Position numbers and translations under genes: made by a program. A model generated the notes under the pieces. It did no database searches and was not told the DNA's origin. It worked only from the letters and a program-made list of their open reading frames with translations. A DNA stretch of 64,000 nt from Oscillibacter sp. PC13 (GTDB taxonomy: Bacteria; Bacillota; Clostridia; Oscillospirales; Oscillospiraceae), in the NCBI RefSeq assembly GCF_900115635.1, contig NZ_FOXE01000018.1, positions 1-64,000 of the forward strand. The letters run 5' to 3'. This document shows positions 7,562 to 16,670 of this stretch, one piece after another. Numbering within the stretch: the first letter of the stretch is position 1; each line of letters starts with the position of its first letter.

Positions 7562-9046
7562 TTATTTATGATACAGCTTCTTCGTCTCATACCGGGCCTC
7601 ACAGCTGACGAGAATACCCAGCTGCCGCAGCTGCTTTTCATCCACGTCGCTCAGCACCACAGTAAAATGCGCGTCACAGCCCCGGAGCTTCGGCAGCTGC
7701 TGCTGTGCCAGCTCTGCCAGCGGATTTGTCAGGGCGGAGATGGTCAGCGCCATCAGCACCTCGTCCGTGTGAAGCCGGGGATTTTTATGGCCCAGGTATT
7801 GGGTCTTCAGCCGGCACACTGGCTCCAGCACCTGGGAGGAAATCAGCTCAAAGTGGTCAGCAATGCCGCCCAGTGACTTCAGCGCGTTCAGCAGCAGCGC
7901 CGACGCCGCCCCCAGTGTATCCGAGGTCTTTCCGGTGACCACTGTGCCGTCCGGCAGCACCATGGCGCCCGCCGGGCCGGCGGTGGCTTCCGCCTTCACC
8001 AGCGCCGCAGATACCGCCGGGCAGATGTCCGGCGTCACGCCGCCCTGCTTCATCACCAGCTCCAGCTTCCGCACTGTCTCCTCCTCGCACTTGCCCTGCA
8101 GCCGTTCCACGCAGGCGGTGTAGTATCGTCGGAGAATCTCCAGGCGGCTGGCGGCACAGCACACGGCATCGTCCACAATGCAGTTGCCGGCCATGTTCAC
8201 GCCCATGTCAGTGGGGGATTTATAGGGGGACTGGCCCTGAATCTTCTCAAAAATCGCATTCAGAACCGGGAATATCTCCACATCCCGGTTGTAGTTGACC
8301 GCCGTTGTGCCATAGGCCTCCAGATGGAAGGGATCAATCATATTGACATCATTCAAATCCGCCGTGGCGGCCTCATAGGCCAGGTTCACCGGGTGCTTCA
8401 GGGGCAGATTCCAGATGGGGAAGGTCTCAAACTTGGCGTAGCCCGCTGCCACACCCCGCTTATAGTCATGGTAGAGCTGGGAGAGGCAGGTGGCCATTTT
8501 CCCGCTGCCGGGGCCAGGCGCCGTCACCACAATCAGGGAGTGGCTGGTTTCGATGTAGTCGTTTTTCCCCAGTCCCTCATCGCTGACAATATGGGGAATG
8601 TTGGAGGGATAGCCCGCAATGGGATAGTGCCGGTAGCACCGGATTCCCAGCGCGGTCAGCCGCTTCAAAAACGCATCCGCTGCAGCCTGTCCATTATATC
8701 GGGTCAATACCACGCTGCCCACAAATAGGTTCAGCCCCCGGAAAATATCGATCAGGCGCAGCACATCGTCGTCATAGGTGATACCCAGATCTCCCCGGAC
8801 TTTATTTTTTTCGATATCCGCGGCATTAATGGCGATCACAATTTCCACATCATCCTGCAGCTGCTGCAGCATGCGGAGCTTGCTGTCCGGCGCAAAACCG
8901 GGCAGCACCCGGGACGCATGGTAATCGTCAAACAGCTTGCCGCCGAACTCCAAATACAGCTTGCCGCCGAACTGCGCTATCCGCTCTTTGATCTGCGCGG
9001 ACTGCATGGTCAGATACTTTTGGTTGTCAAAGCCGACGTCTTTCAT
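7562..9046 (-). CDS. DUF1846 (UPF0371) domain protein
   Basis: 494 aa, the standard length of the DUF1846 family, which has no firm biochemical function. Seen: the family start GFDNQKYLTMQSAQIKERI, a glycine-rich nucleotide-binding-like loop TAPGPGSGKMATCLSQ near residue 180, and GVNMAGNCIVDD near the middle. No signal peptide or membrane helix. The ATG at 9046 is preceded by AGAGGGG. It lies upstream of tex in the same direction with a 105-base gap, so co-transcription is possible. The family is widespread in Firmicutes and Actinobacteria. Confidence 0.85.
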   Translation of the reverse strand: MKDVGFDNQKYLTMQSAQIKERIAQFGGKLYLEFGGKLFDDYHASRVLPGFAPDSKLRMLQQLQDDVEIVIAINAADIEKNKVRGDLGITYDDDVLRLIDIFRGLNLFVGSVVLTRYNGQAAADAFLKRLTALGIRCYRHYPIAGYPSNIPHIVSDEGLGKNDYIETSHSLIVVTAPGPGSGKMATCLSQLYHDYKRGVAAGYAKFETFPIWNLPLKHPVNLAYEAATADLNDVNMIDPFHLEAYGTTAVNYNRDVEIFPVLNAIFEKIQGQSPYKSPTDMGVNMAGNCIVDDAVCCAASRLEILRRYYTACVERLQGKCEEETVRKLELVMKQGGVTPDICPAVSAALVKAEATAGPAGAMVLPDGTVVTGKTSDTLGAASALLLNALKSLGGIADHFELISSQVLEPVCRLKTQYLGHKNPRLHTDEVLMALTISALTNPLAELAQQQLPKLRGCDAHFTVVLSDVDEKQLRQLGILVSCEARYETKKLYHK

Positions 9047-9172
9047 ATGTGGTTGTCCCCTCTCCCTCTTTTTCGAGACAAATCATATCATATTTCGCGC
9101 CGGATGGAAAGAGAATCCGGAAAGGTCAACTTTTCATAAGCAGAATTTATCCTCAATATTACTACTTTATGC

Positions 9173-9201
9173 TTTACTTATTTTGAAAGCCCCGATATAA
9201 T
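9173..9201 (+). promoter_or_regulatory. purA promoter
   Basis: TTTACT (9173-9178), 17 bases, TATAAT (9196-9201), leaving a leader of about 70 bases before purA. Confidence 0.6.
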
Positions 9202-9278
9202 AATTTAGGTTAGGCTGCTTTTGATAAAAAAGGTTGACCTGTCCGTTTTGGTAAATTCAACCGGGAGGTTTTTTGATT

Positions 9279-10553
9279 ATGTCGAATTGCGCCATCGTAG
9301 GCATCAACTGGGGCGACGAGGGCAAGGGCCGCATGGTAGACCTGCTGACCTGCGACTATGATGTTGTCGTCCGTTATCAGGGCGGCGGCAATGCCGGTCA
9401 TACCGTGGTGAACGAGCTGGGCAAGTTTGCCCTGCATCTGCTGCCCTCCGGCATTTTTCGCAAGGATGTGGCAAACGTGCTGGGCAACGGCGTGGCTCTG
9501 GACTGCGAAAGCCTGTGGACCGAGATGGAGGATGTTCGATCCAAGGGTGTGTCCATTACCCCGGAGAATCTGAAAATCAGCGACCGTGCTTCCCTGCTGC
9601 TGCCTTGGCATCGGGAGCTGGACGGTTTGGAGGAGGCCCGCCTGGCCGACAAGAAATACGGCTCCACCAAGCAGGGCATCGCCCCCTTTTACTCTGATAA
9701 GTTTCAGAAAAAGACCGTGATGGCCGGAGAGCTGCTGTATCCGGACAAGCTGTGGGAGCATCTGTCCGGCATTTTGGAGTGGAAAAATCTGACGCTGGAG
9801 AAGGTTTACGGTGCCAAGCCTTATACCATGGACGATCTGAAGGCTTGGGTGGCGAACTACGGTGAGAAAATCAAGCCCTTTGTCTGCGACACCGGCGCGT
9901 TTTTGCGCCAGGCCGTTTCCGACGGCAAGAATGTTTTGTTTGAAGCGCAGCTGGGCTCCCTCCGGGATTTGGATTACGGCATCTATCCCTATACCACCTC
10001 TTCCAATCCCATCGCGGCCTATGCCCCCGTCGGCTCCGGCCTGCCCACCGCAAGGCTGGACAAAATTGTGGGTGTGGTGAAGGCCTATTCCTCCTGCGTG
10101 GGCGAGGGGCCTTTCACCTGCGAGTGGTTCGGTGGGGAGGCGGAAAAGCTCCGTGAGGCCGGCGGCGAATACGGTGCCAAGACCGGCCGTCCCCGCCGGG
10201 TGGGCCCAATCGACATTGTGGCCACCCGCTACGGCATCCAGTGCCAAGGTGCCACGGACATTGCCCTGACGAAGCTGGACGTATTGAGCTACCTGGACAA
10301 GATCCCCGTCTGCGCCCACTATACCCTGAACGGCCAGCAGACCGACGATTTCCCCTTCCCCGCCGTGCTGCCCGACGCCAAGCCGGTGGTGGAGTATCTG
10401 GACGGCTGGAACTGCGACATTTCCGGCGCCCGGAAGTGGGAGGATCTCCCCGCGGCGGCCCGGAAGTATGTGGAATATGTAGAGGCTCAGATCGGCTGCC
10501 GCATCACGTATGTATCTGTCGGCCCTGAGCGGGACGCCATCATCCTTCGGTAA
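9279..10553 (+). CDS. purA: Adenylosuccinate synthetase
   Basis: 424 aa cytosolic enzyme that joins IMP and aspartate with GTP to make adenylosuccinate, the first committed AMP step. Seen: the N-terminal GTP loop INWGDEGKGRMVDLL with the essential Asp and Lys, GGGNAGHTVV, and GPIDIVATRYGIQ near the C-terminal part. Full family length. The ATG at 9279 has GGGAGG 10 bases before it; an in-frame TTG at 9273 is too close to that site. purB, the enzyme for the following step, lies immediately downstream after a terminator hairpin. Confidence 0.96.
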   Translation: MSNCAIVGINWGDEGKGRMVDLLTCDYDVVVRYQGGGNAGHTVVNELGKFALHLLPSGIFRKDVANVLGNGVALDCESLWTEMEDVRSKGVSITPENLKISDRASLLLPWHRELDGLEEARLADKKYGSTKQGIAPFYSDKFQKKTVMAGELLYPDKLWEHLSGILEWKNLTLEKVYGAKPYTMDDLKAWVANYGEKIKPFVCDTGAFLRQAVSDGKNVLFEAQLGSLRDLDYGIYPYTTSSNPIAAYAPVGSGLPTARLDKIVGVVKAYSSCVGEGPFTCEWFGGEAEKLREAGGEYGAKTGRPRRVGPIDIVATRYGIQCQGATDIALTKLDVLSYLDKIPVCAHYTLNGQQTDDFPFPAVLPDAKPVVEYLDGWNCDISGARKWEDLPAAARKYVEYVEAQIGCRITYVSVGPERDAIILR

Positions 10554-10616
10554 AGGGAGGCCGACCCACCGCGCAATCCCCTTTGTTCGCCTCCGGCGAA
10601 ACACCATCCAACAACG

Positions 10617-10646
10617 GAGGCACCTTCGGGTGCCTCTTTACGTTTG
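10617..10646 (+). terminator. Hairpin between purA and purB
   Basis: GAGGCACC, a TTCG tetraloop and GGTGCCTC, followed by TTTACGTTT. It is likely a partial terminator that lowers purB relative to purA. Confidence 0.75.
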
Positions 10647-10668
10647 AAACGCAGAAAGGTTGACCATT

Positions 10669-12087
10669 ATGCCCACTGATCGTTATGAATCCCCCCTGGC
10701 GTCCCGGTACGCCTCCGCATTTATGCTGCACCTGTTTTCTCCGGACTGCCGCATTCAGACTTGGCGCCGCCTGTGGGTGGCTCTGGCACGGGCGGAGCAC
10801 AACCTGGGCCTTCCCGTCACCAGCGAACAGGTGTCGGAGTTGGAGGCCCACCTGACGGACATCGACTATGAGATGGCGGCGGCCCGGGAAAAGGAAGTCC
10901 GCCATGACGTGATGGCCCATGTCTACACCTACGGCAAAGCAGCCCCCTCCGCCGCCGGTATCATTCACCTGGGCGCCACCAGCTGCTACGTCACCGACAA
11001 TGCCGACCTCATCATCTACCGGGAGGGCCTGCGCTACCTCCGCGGTGAGCTGATTGCCGTGCTGGCCAACCTCTCCAAGTTTGCGGAACAGTACAAGGCC
11101 ACCCCCACCCTGGGCTACACCCACTATCAGCCGGCTCAGCTGGTAACCGTCGGCAAGCGGGCCACGCTGTGGATGCAGGATCTGCTGGCGGATTTGGAGG
11201 AGCTGGACTTTGTGCTGGAGAATCTGAAATTCCTGGGCTGCCGGGGCACCACCGGCACGGAGGCCAGCTTCCTGGATCTCTTTGAGGGCGACGGCGTCAA
11301 AGTTGACGAGATGAACCGCCAGATTTCCGCCGAGTTCGGCTTTGACCAGTGCTTTGCCGTCTGCGGCCAGACCTATCCCCGAAAGGTCGACAGCCGCATT
11401 TTGAGCTGTCTCTCCGCCATTGCCCAAAGCTGCTACCGCATGGCAAACGACATCCGCCTCCTGCAGCATGACCGCCAGGTGGAGGAGCCCTTTGAGAAGA
11501 ATCAGATTGGTTCCTCCGCCATGGCCTACAAGCGCAATCCCATGCGCTCGGAGCGAATCTGCTCCCTCTCCCGCTATCTGATGGCCGATGCCATGAATGC
11601 TCCCATGACCGCCTCCGTCCAATGGCTGGAGCGGACGCTGGACGATTCTGCAAACCGCCGGATCTCCATGCCGGAGGGATTCCTCTGTGCCGACGCAATT
11701 TTGCGCCTCAGCCAGAATGTCACCGACGGGCTCCATGTGAATGAAAAAGTGGTGGATGCCACCGTCCGGGAGTATCTGCCCTTCATTGCCACGGAGAATC
11801 TGATGATGGAGGCTGTGAAGCGGGGCGGCAACCGCCAGGATCTTCATGAAATTATTCGTACCTGTTCCATGGCCGCCACCGCCAAGATGAAGGAGGGAGA
11901 GAAGTGCGACCTTCTCTCCCGTCTGGCCGCAGAACCCGCCTTCGGCATGACAGAGGCGGAAATGGAAGCCATCCTGACCCCCTCCGCCTATATCGGCCGC
12001 TGCCCGGAGCAGGTGGATGTCTTTCTTCGCAGTGTACAGCCCCTGCTGGCCCAAGCCAGCAGGGAAAAACCCGAAATCAACCTCTGA
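10669..12087 (+). CDS. purB: Adenylosuccinate lyase
   Basis: 472 aa homotetrameric lyase that splits adenylosuccinate to AMP and fumarate and SAICAR to AICAR. Seen: the fumarase/aspartase superfamily signature GSSAMAYKRNPMRSE with the catalytic serine loop, HLGATSCYVTDNAD in the first conserved region and TLGYTHYQPAQLVTVGKRA in the second. Start at 10669 chosen from GAAAGG 9 bases before it; the in-frame TTG at 10660 is less well placed. It follows purA in the same direction and is closed by a strong terminator at 12103-12133. Confidence 0.96.
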   Translation: MPTDRYESPLASRYASAFMLHLFSPDCRIQTWRRLWVALARAEHNLGLPVTSEQVSELEAHLTDIDYEMAAAREKEVRHDVMAHVYTYGKAAPSAAGIIHLGATSCYVTDNADLIIYREGLRYLRGELIAVLANLSKFAEQYKATPTLGYTHYQPAQLVTVGKRATLWMQDLLADLEELDFVLENLKFLGCRGTTGTEASFLDLFEGDGVKVDEMNRQISAEFGFDQCFAVCGQTYPRKVDSRILSCLSAIAQSCYRMANDIRLLQHDRQVEEPFEKNQIGSSAMAYKRNPMRSERICSLSRYLMADAMNAPMTASVQWLERTLDDSANRRISMPEGFLCADAILRLSQNVTDGLHVNEKVVDATVREYLPFIATENLMMEAVKRGGNRQDLHEIIRTCSMAATAKMKEGEKCDLLSRLAAEPAFGMTEAEMEAILTPSAYIGRCPEQVDVFLRSVQPLLAQASREKPEINL

Positions 12088-12102
12088 TTGTGCTTCTTTC
12101 AG

Positions 12103-12133
12103 GCCGCTGTCCGGAATGGGACAGCGGCTTTTT
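12103..12133 (+). terminator. purB terminator
   Basis: GCCGCTGTCC (12103-12112) and GGACAGCGGC (12119-12128) with a 6-base loop, then TTTTT. Confidence 0.88.
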
Positions 12134-12247
12134 CCTGCGGACCGCACGGCTGCCGTGCGAAATCTTTTTTCTTTGTTTTTAGTCATTTTGCCTGTCCCCT
12201 GCAGAAAAGTTTCGAAAAATCCCAGTTTAACTTTGTGGGTTTTGACA

Positions 12248-12277
12248 TTGACACAGGCCTGTCCCCGGTGGTAAACT
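12248..12277 (+). promoter_or_regulatory. Promoter of the asnB T-box leader
   Basis: TTGACA (12248-12253), 18 bases, TAAACT (12272-12277). A second TTGACA abuts it at 12242-12247. Start of transcription is expected near 12284. Confidence 0.55.
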
Positions 12278-12283
12278 CCAAAC

Positions 12284-12564
12284 ATTAATTGAAACATCGA
12301 CAAAGGCGTTGATGGAGAAAAGTATCGCAGACGTTCCGTTTCAGTGAGTGGGGGACAGTGGGAACCTCATAACAAAGAATCTGCGTGAAGAACACTCCGT
12401 AGCTGCAATCTGAACGCGGTAACCGCTAGTAAGTGCGACGAGTTGTGATCGTTATTTCACACGGGCTTGTTGGAGCCTTGAAGGTGGCCCCTCAGGGGCA
12501 AATTAGGTGGCACCGCGGATAGCAGCTATTCGTCCTAAAATTTTAGGAGATAGCTGCGTTTTTT
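12284..12564 (+). ncRNA. T-box riboswitch, asparagine-specific
   Basis: The T-box core AGGTGGCACCGCGGAT is at 12505-12520. Stem I carries GGAGAAAAGTAT on the 5' side and GAAG-AAC-ACTCC on the 3' side; the AAC at 12391-12393 is read as the specifier codon for Asn. The UGGC tip (12508-12511) pairs with a GCCA end, matching the G discriminator of tRNA-Asn. The terminator GCAGCTAT...ATAGCTGC (12522-12557) with inner TCCTAAAA/TTTTAGGA is followed by GTTTTTT. Uncharged tRNA-Asn would favour read-through into asnB. Confidence 0.93.
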
Positions 12565-12618
12565 ATGCCTATTTCGGTAAAGAGCCGAAATGGGAACGAT
12601 CCGGAGGTGCTTTTATTT

Positions 12619-14199
12619 ATGTGTGCAATTATGGGTTTTTCCAAAAAGACGGTCAGCAAAGAGGATATCCCCGCGTATTTTGACCGAACCCTTTCCCGCG
12701 GCCCCGATATGAGCCGTATCATTGAGACAAAGTCCGGCTATCTCTGTTTTCACCGCCTTGCCATTATGGGTCTGACAGAAGCCGGTATGCAGCCATTTGA
12801 GCTGGAGGGCGACTATGTGGTCTGCAACGGCGAGATTTACGGATTCCGGCCGCTGAAGCGGCAGTTATCCGAAAAGTACGAGTTTAAAAGCGGCAGCGAT
12901 TGTGAAATTTTGCTGCCCCTGTTCCACGAGTACGGTCTGAGCATGTTCTCCCGGTTGGATGCAGAGTTCGCCATGATTATTTATGATTCCATCACGGACT
13001 CCTTGATCGCCGCCCGGGATCCCATCGGGATCCGGCCGCTGTTCTATGGCTACGATCACGACGGTGCCATTGTTTTTGCCAGTGAGGCCAAAAACCTGAT
13101 TGGCCTGTGCGACGAGGTTTGCCCCTTCCCTCCCGGCCACTATTACGCCTTCGGCAAATTCGTCCGCTATGCGGATCTCACCACTGTGAAAGCATACAGC
13201 CACGATGACCTGGAAACCACCTGCCGCAATATCCGCAACAAGCTGATTGCCGGCGTGGATAAGCGTCTGGATGCCGATGCTCCTCTGGGCTTTCTGCTCT
13301 CCGGCGGCCTGGACTCCTCTTTGGTGTGCGCCATCAGTTCCGTTGTCCTGGGAAAGAAAATCCGTACCTTTGCCGTCGGTATGGACAAAGACGCCATTGA
13401 CCTCAAGTACGCCCGGGAGGTGGCCGACTTCATCGGTGCCGACCACACGGAGGTCTACATGACCCGCCAACAGGTCCTGGATTCCCTGGAGGAAGTCATT
13501 GCACTTCTGGGCACCTGGGATATTACCACCATCCGGGCCAGCATGGGTATGTACCTCTGCTGCAAGGCCATTCACGAGCAGACCGATATCCGGGTGCTAC
13601 TGACCGGTGAGATTTCCGACGAGCTCTTTGGCTACAAGTACACGGATTTTGCCCCCAGTGCCGCTGCCTTTCAGGCTGAGAGCAAAAAGCGGGTGGATGA
13701 GCTGTATATGTATGATGTCCTGCGGGCAGACCGCTGCATTTCCGCAAATTCCATTGAAGCGCGGGTCCCCTTTGGCGACTTGGATTTCGTAAAATATGTC
13801 ATGAGCATCGATCCTGCCATGAAATTGAACACTTACCACATGGGCAAATATCTGCTGCGCCACGCCTTTGAAAAGGATCACCTGCTGCCGGACGACATTC
13901 TCTGGCGTCAGAAGGCCGCCTTCTCCGATGCGGTGGGCCATTCCATGGTGGACGATTTGAAGGCCTATGCTGAAGAGACGTATTCTGATGAAGAATTTAA
14001 TTCCCTCCGCCGCAAATACGACTACTGTATGCCCTTTACGAAAGAGAGTCTGCTGTACCGGGAGATCTTTGAAACCTACTATCCGGGCCAGGCAACCATG
14101 GTCAAGGACTTCTGGATGCCGAACAAAAACTGGGCTGGCTGCAATGTCAGCGATCCGTCCGCCCGGGTGCTCTCCAATTACGGCGAGAGCGGAGTATGA
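12619..14199 (+). CDS. asnB: Asparagine synthetase, glutamine-hydrolysing type
   Basis: 526 aa. Makes Asn from Asp, Gln and ATP. Seen: MCAIMGF at the start, with Cys2 as the glutaminase nucleophile after Met removal, a class II amidotransferase domain to about residue 180, then the PP-loop FLLSGGLDSSLVCA near residue 230 and TGEISDELFGYKY in the synthetase domain. The start at 12619 is fixed by the need for Cys2 and by GGAGGTGC upstream; the open frame begins earlier, inside the T-box terminator. The Asn T-box directly upstream independently supports the product. The length is close to bacterial AsnB. Confidence 0.95.
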   Translation: MCAIMGFSKKTVSKEDIPAYFDRTLSRGPDMSRIIETKSGYLCFHRLAIMGLTEAGMQPFELEGDYVVCNGEIYGFRPLKRQLSEKYEFKSGSDCEILLPLFHEYGLSMFSRLDAEFAMIIYDSITDSLIAARDPIGIRPLFYGYDHDGAIVFASEAKNLIGLCDEVCPFPPGHYYAFGKFVRYADLTTVKAYSHDDLETTCRNIRNKLIAGVDKRLDADAPLGFLLSGGLDSSLVCAISSVVLGKKIRTFAVGMDKDAIDLKYAREVADFIGADHTEVYMTRQQVLDSLEEVIALLGTWDITTIRASMGMYLCCKAIHEQTDIRVLLTGEISDELFGYKYTDFAPSAAAFQAESKKRVDELYMYDVLRADRCISANSIEARVPFGDLDFVKYVMSIDPAMKLNTYHMGKYLLRHAFEKDHLLPDDILWRQKAAFSDAVGHSMVDDLKAYAEETYSDEEFNSLRRKYDYCMPFTKESLLYREIFETYYPGQATMVKDFWMPNKNWAGCNVSDPSARVLSNYGESGV

Positions 14200-14299
14200 G
14201 ATTTAATCCGGTCTATTCCTCAAAAACGTGAACGTATGACCTTGTCTTTTAGACAGTTTATGTTACGATATGATACAGAATAATAGGAGGATGAAACGT

Positions 14300-16387
14300 A
14301 TGAGTACTACCATGAAACTTCCCGAGCTGTTCGGCAGCATGGTCTTTAACGAGGAGGCCATGCAGGAGCGCTGCTCCTCCGCATCCTACAAAGCCTGGAA
14401 GAAGTGCGTAACCGAAGGTACCCCCCTGGATATCAGCACTGCCAATGAAATTGCGGATTCCATGAAGCAGTGGGCCGTGGAAAAGGGCTGCACTCATTTT
14501 ACCCACTGGTTCCAACCCATGACCGGCGTCACCGCCGAAAAGCACGACAGTTTTATCAACCCCGTGGGCGGCGGAAAGATTATTATGGAGTTTTCCGGCA
14601 AGGAGTTGGTCCGGGGCGAGCCGGATGCCTCCTCCTTCCCCTCCGGCGGACTGCGGGCCACCTTTGAGGCCCGGGGCTATACGGCCTGGGACCCCACCTC
14701 CTTTGCCTTTATTAAGGAGGGGAGCCTGTGCATCCCCACCATCTTCTGCTCCTATTCCGGCGAGGCCCTGGACAAGAAGACCCCCCTGCTGCGCTCCATG
14801 GACGAGGTGAGCCGCCAGGCCATCCGCATCCTTCGCCTGTTCGGCGATACGGAGACCAAGCGGGTCACTGCTTCCGTCGGCCCCGAGCAGGAGTATTTTC
14901 TGATTGACAAAGAACTGTACAGCAAACGCGAAGATCTGCGGATGACCGGCCGTACGCTGTTCGGTGCCAAGCCTCCCCGCGGCCAGGAGCTGGAGGATCA
15001 TTACTTTGGCGCCATCAAGCCCCGCGTTGCCGCCTACATGAAGGATTTGGATGAGACCTTGTGGGCCTTGGGCGTTCTGTCCAAAACCAAGCACAATGAG
15101 GTGGCTCCCTCTCAGCATGAGATGGCCCCCATTTTCTCCGACGCCAACACCGCCTGCGATCACAACCAGCTGGCCATGGAGATGATGAAGAAGGTTGCTG
15201 ATAAGCACGGCCTCGTCTGCCTGCTGCACGAGAAGCCTTTTGCCGGTGTCAATGGATCCGGTAAGCACGACAACTGGTCCCTCTCTACCGACACGGGAAA
15301 AAACCTCTTCAAGCCCGGCTCCACCCCCAGCCAGAACGCCCAGTTCCTTCTGTTCCTGGCCGCCTTCGTGAAGGGTGTTGATGAGTATCAGGACTTCCTG
15401 CGGGCCACTGTGGCCTTCCCGGGCAATGACCACCGCCTGGGCGCTCAAGAGGCTCCTCCCGCTGTGATCTCCATTTTCCTGGGTGACGAGTTGGGCGCCG
15501 TGGTGGATTCCATCATCAAGGGTACGGAACACAAGGACTCCGGCAAGCGCACGCTGGAAATCGGCGTGGATGTGCTGCCTGCCATTCCCCAGGACAACAC
15601 CGACCGGAACCGCACCTCTCCCATGGCATTTACCGGCAACAAATTCGAGTTCCGGATGCTTGGATCCTCCCAGTCCATTTCCGGCCCCAACATTGCCCTG
15701 AACACAATGATGGCGGAGGAACTGGAGCAGTTTGCCGACGAGCTGGAGACCTCCAAGGACTTCCAGGCCGACCTCCAGAAGCTGATTAAAAAGGTTTTCA
15801 CCGAGCATCAGCGGATTATTTTCAACGGCAACGGATATGACGACGCCTGGATTGCCGAGGCGGAAAAGCGCGGCCTTGCCAACCTGACCTCCACTGCCGA
15901 CGCTCTGCCGGTATATACCGCCAAGAAAAACATGGATCTCTTTATTAAGCACGGAATTTATACGAAGGGTGAAATTGAGGCCCGTGCTGAAATTCATATT
16001 GAAAATTACTCTACCGTGATTACCATTGAGGCCAATACCATGGTGGATATGATTCGCCACGATATCCTGCCCGCCGTCTCCGCCTACGCCACTGATTTGT
16101 GTGAACGCGCGGACAGCAAGTCCGCTCTCGGGGTTGCCTGCAAGTACGAAAAGTCCACAGCTGCCGAGATCGGAAAGCTGACGGACGCACTGCTGGATGC
16201 CTGCGACAAGCTGGAGAAGGATGTGGCCAAGATCCCCGCAGATTCCAAAAAGGCCATGGCATACTGCCATAAGACCATCATTACCGATATGGCCAAGGCC
16301 CGGGAGGCCGCTGACACGCTGGAAACGCTGACCGCCTCCGAATACTGGCCCTTCCCGGTTTACAGCGACCTGCTGTTTTCCGTTTAA
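14300..16387 (+). CDS. glnN: Glutamine synthetase type III
   Basis: 695 aa, the length of GSIII dodecamers (type I is about 450). Converts Glu, NH3 and ATP to Gln. Seen: N-terminal ELFGSMVFNEEAM typical of GSIII, ASVGPEQEYFLID with metal-binding Glu residues, NEVAPSQHEMAPIF, NGSGKHDNWS and the FPGNDHRLGAQEAPP block. The start at 14300 is set by AGGAGG 9 bases upstream; an ATG at 14291 touches that site and is unlikely. It follows asnB after 100 bases and supplies its amide donor, Gln. Two strong hairpins follow. Confidence 0.95.
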   Translation: MSTTMKLPELFGSMVFNEEAMQERCSSASYKAWKKCVTEGTPLDISTANEIADSMKQWAVEKGCTHFTHWFQPMTGVTAEKHDSFINPVGGGKIIMEFSGKELVRGEPDASSFPSGGLRATFEARGYTAWDPTSFAFIKEGSLCIPTIFCSYSGEALDKKTPLLRSMDEVSRQAIRILRLFGDTETKRVTASVGPEQEYFLIDKELYSKREDLRMTGRTLFGAKPPRGQELEDHYFGAIKPRVAAYMKDLDETLWALGVLSKTKHNEVAPSQHEMAPIFSDANTACDHNQLAMEMMKKVADKHGLVCLLHEKPFAGVNGSGKHDNWSLSTDTGKNLFKPGSTPSQNAQFLLFLAAFVKGVDEYQDFLRATVAFPGNDHRLGAQEAPPAVISIFLGDELGAVVDSIIKGTEHKDSGKRTLEIGVDVLPAIPQDNTDRNRTSPMAFTGNKFEFRMLGSSQSISGPNIALNTMMAEELEQFADELETSKDFQADLQKLIKKVFTEHQRIIFNGNGYDDAWIAEAEKRGLANLTSTADALPVYTAKKNMDLFIKHGIYTKGEIEARAEIHIENYSTVITIEANTMVDMIRHDILPAVSAYATDLCERADSKSALGVACKYEKSTAAEIGKLTDALLDACDKLEKDVAKIPADSKKAMAYCHKTIITDMAKAREAADTLETLTASEYWPFPVYSDLLFSV

Positions 16388-16670
16388 TGCGGCACTTCCC
16401 GCTCTGCGGTGAAGTGGTGCCCTCCCTTTGGGCGTGCGTCCCGATACTGCGGGCGCACGCCCCCCTCTGAAACCGTATGGGCACAATGGCGCGCGGATGA
16501 TTTCCGCCCCACTGCGTTCTTTTTGCCCCTCATATTTGATGAGGTTCTATTCTTTGCCGATTCAGATGCGCTGCTTGCGGCGCGTCTGTTCGATTCCATC
16601 TTTTCTCTTTTTTCTTCTTACGCTGGAAGGCCCCGGGACAAAAACCGTCCCGGGGCCTTCCAGCATGCAT
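16388..16670. other. Intergenic region with two long hairpins between convergent glnN and a CoA-transferase
   Basis: GGGCGTGCG (16430-16438) pairs with CGCACGCCC (16454-16462), extended inside by CCCG/CGGG. A second stem of 18 bp, GCTGGAAGGCCCCGGGAC (16622-16639) with its complement (16647-16664), ends 7 bases from the convergent gene. Neither has a good uridine run, so they may act as strong bidirectional roadblocks or 3'-end protectors. No gene was seen. Confidence 0.6.

Noticed and set aside
9205..9220. DtxR-type box TTAGGTTAGG in front of purA
   Set aside because: Only one half is present; the complementary half is missing and an iron link to purA is not expected.
14258..16486. Very long minus-strand open frame opposite glnN
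   Set aside because: It mirrors the wobble pattern of the real gene, has no ribosome site and encodes a low-complexity Gly/Leu/His-rich product. Similar antisense frames at 10540-12303 and 27250-29031 were rejected for the same reason.
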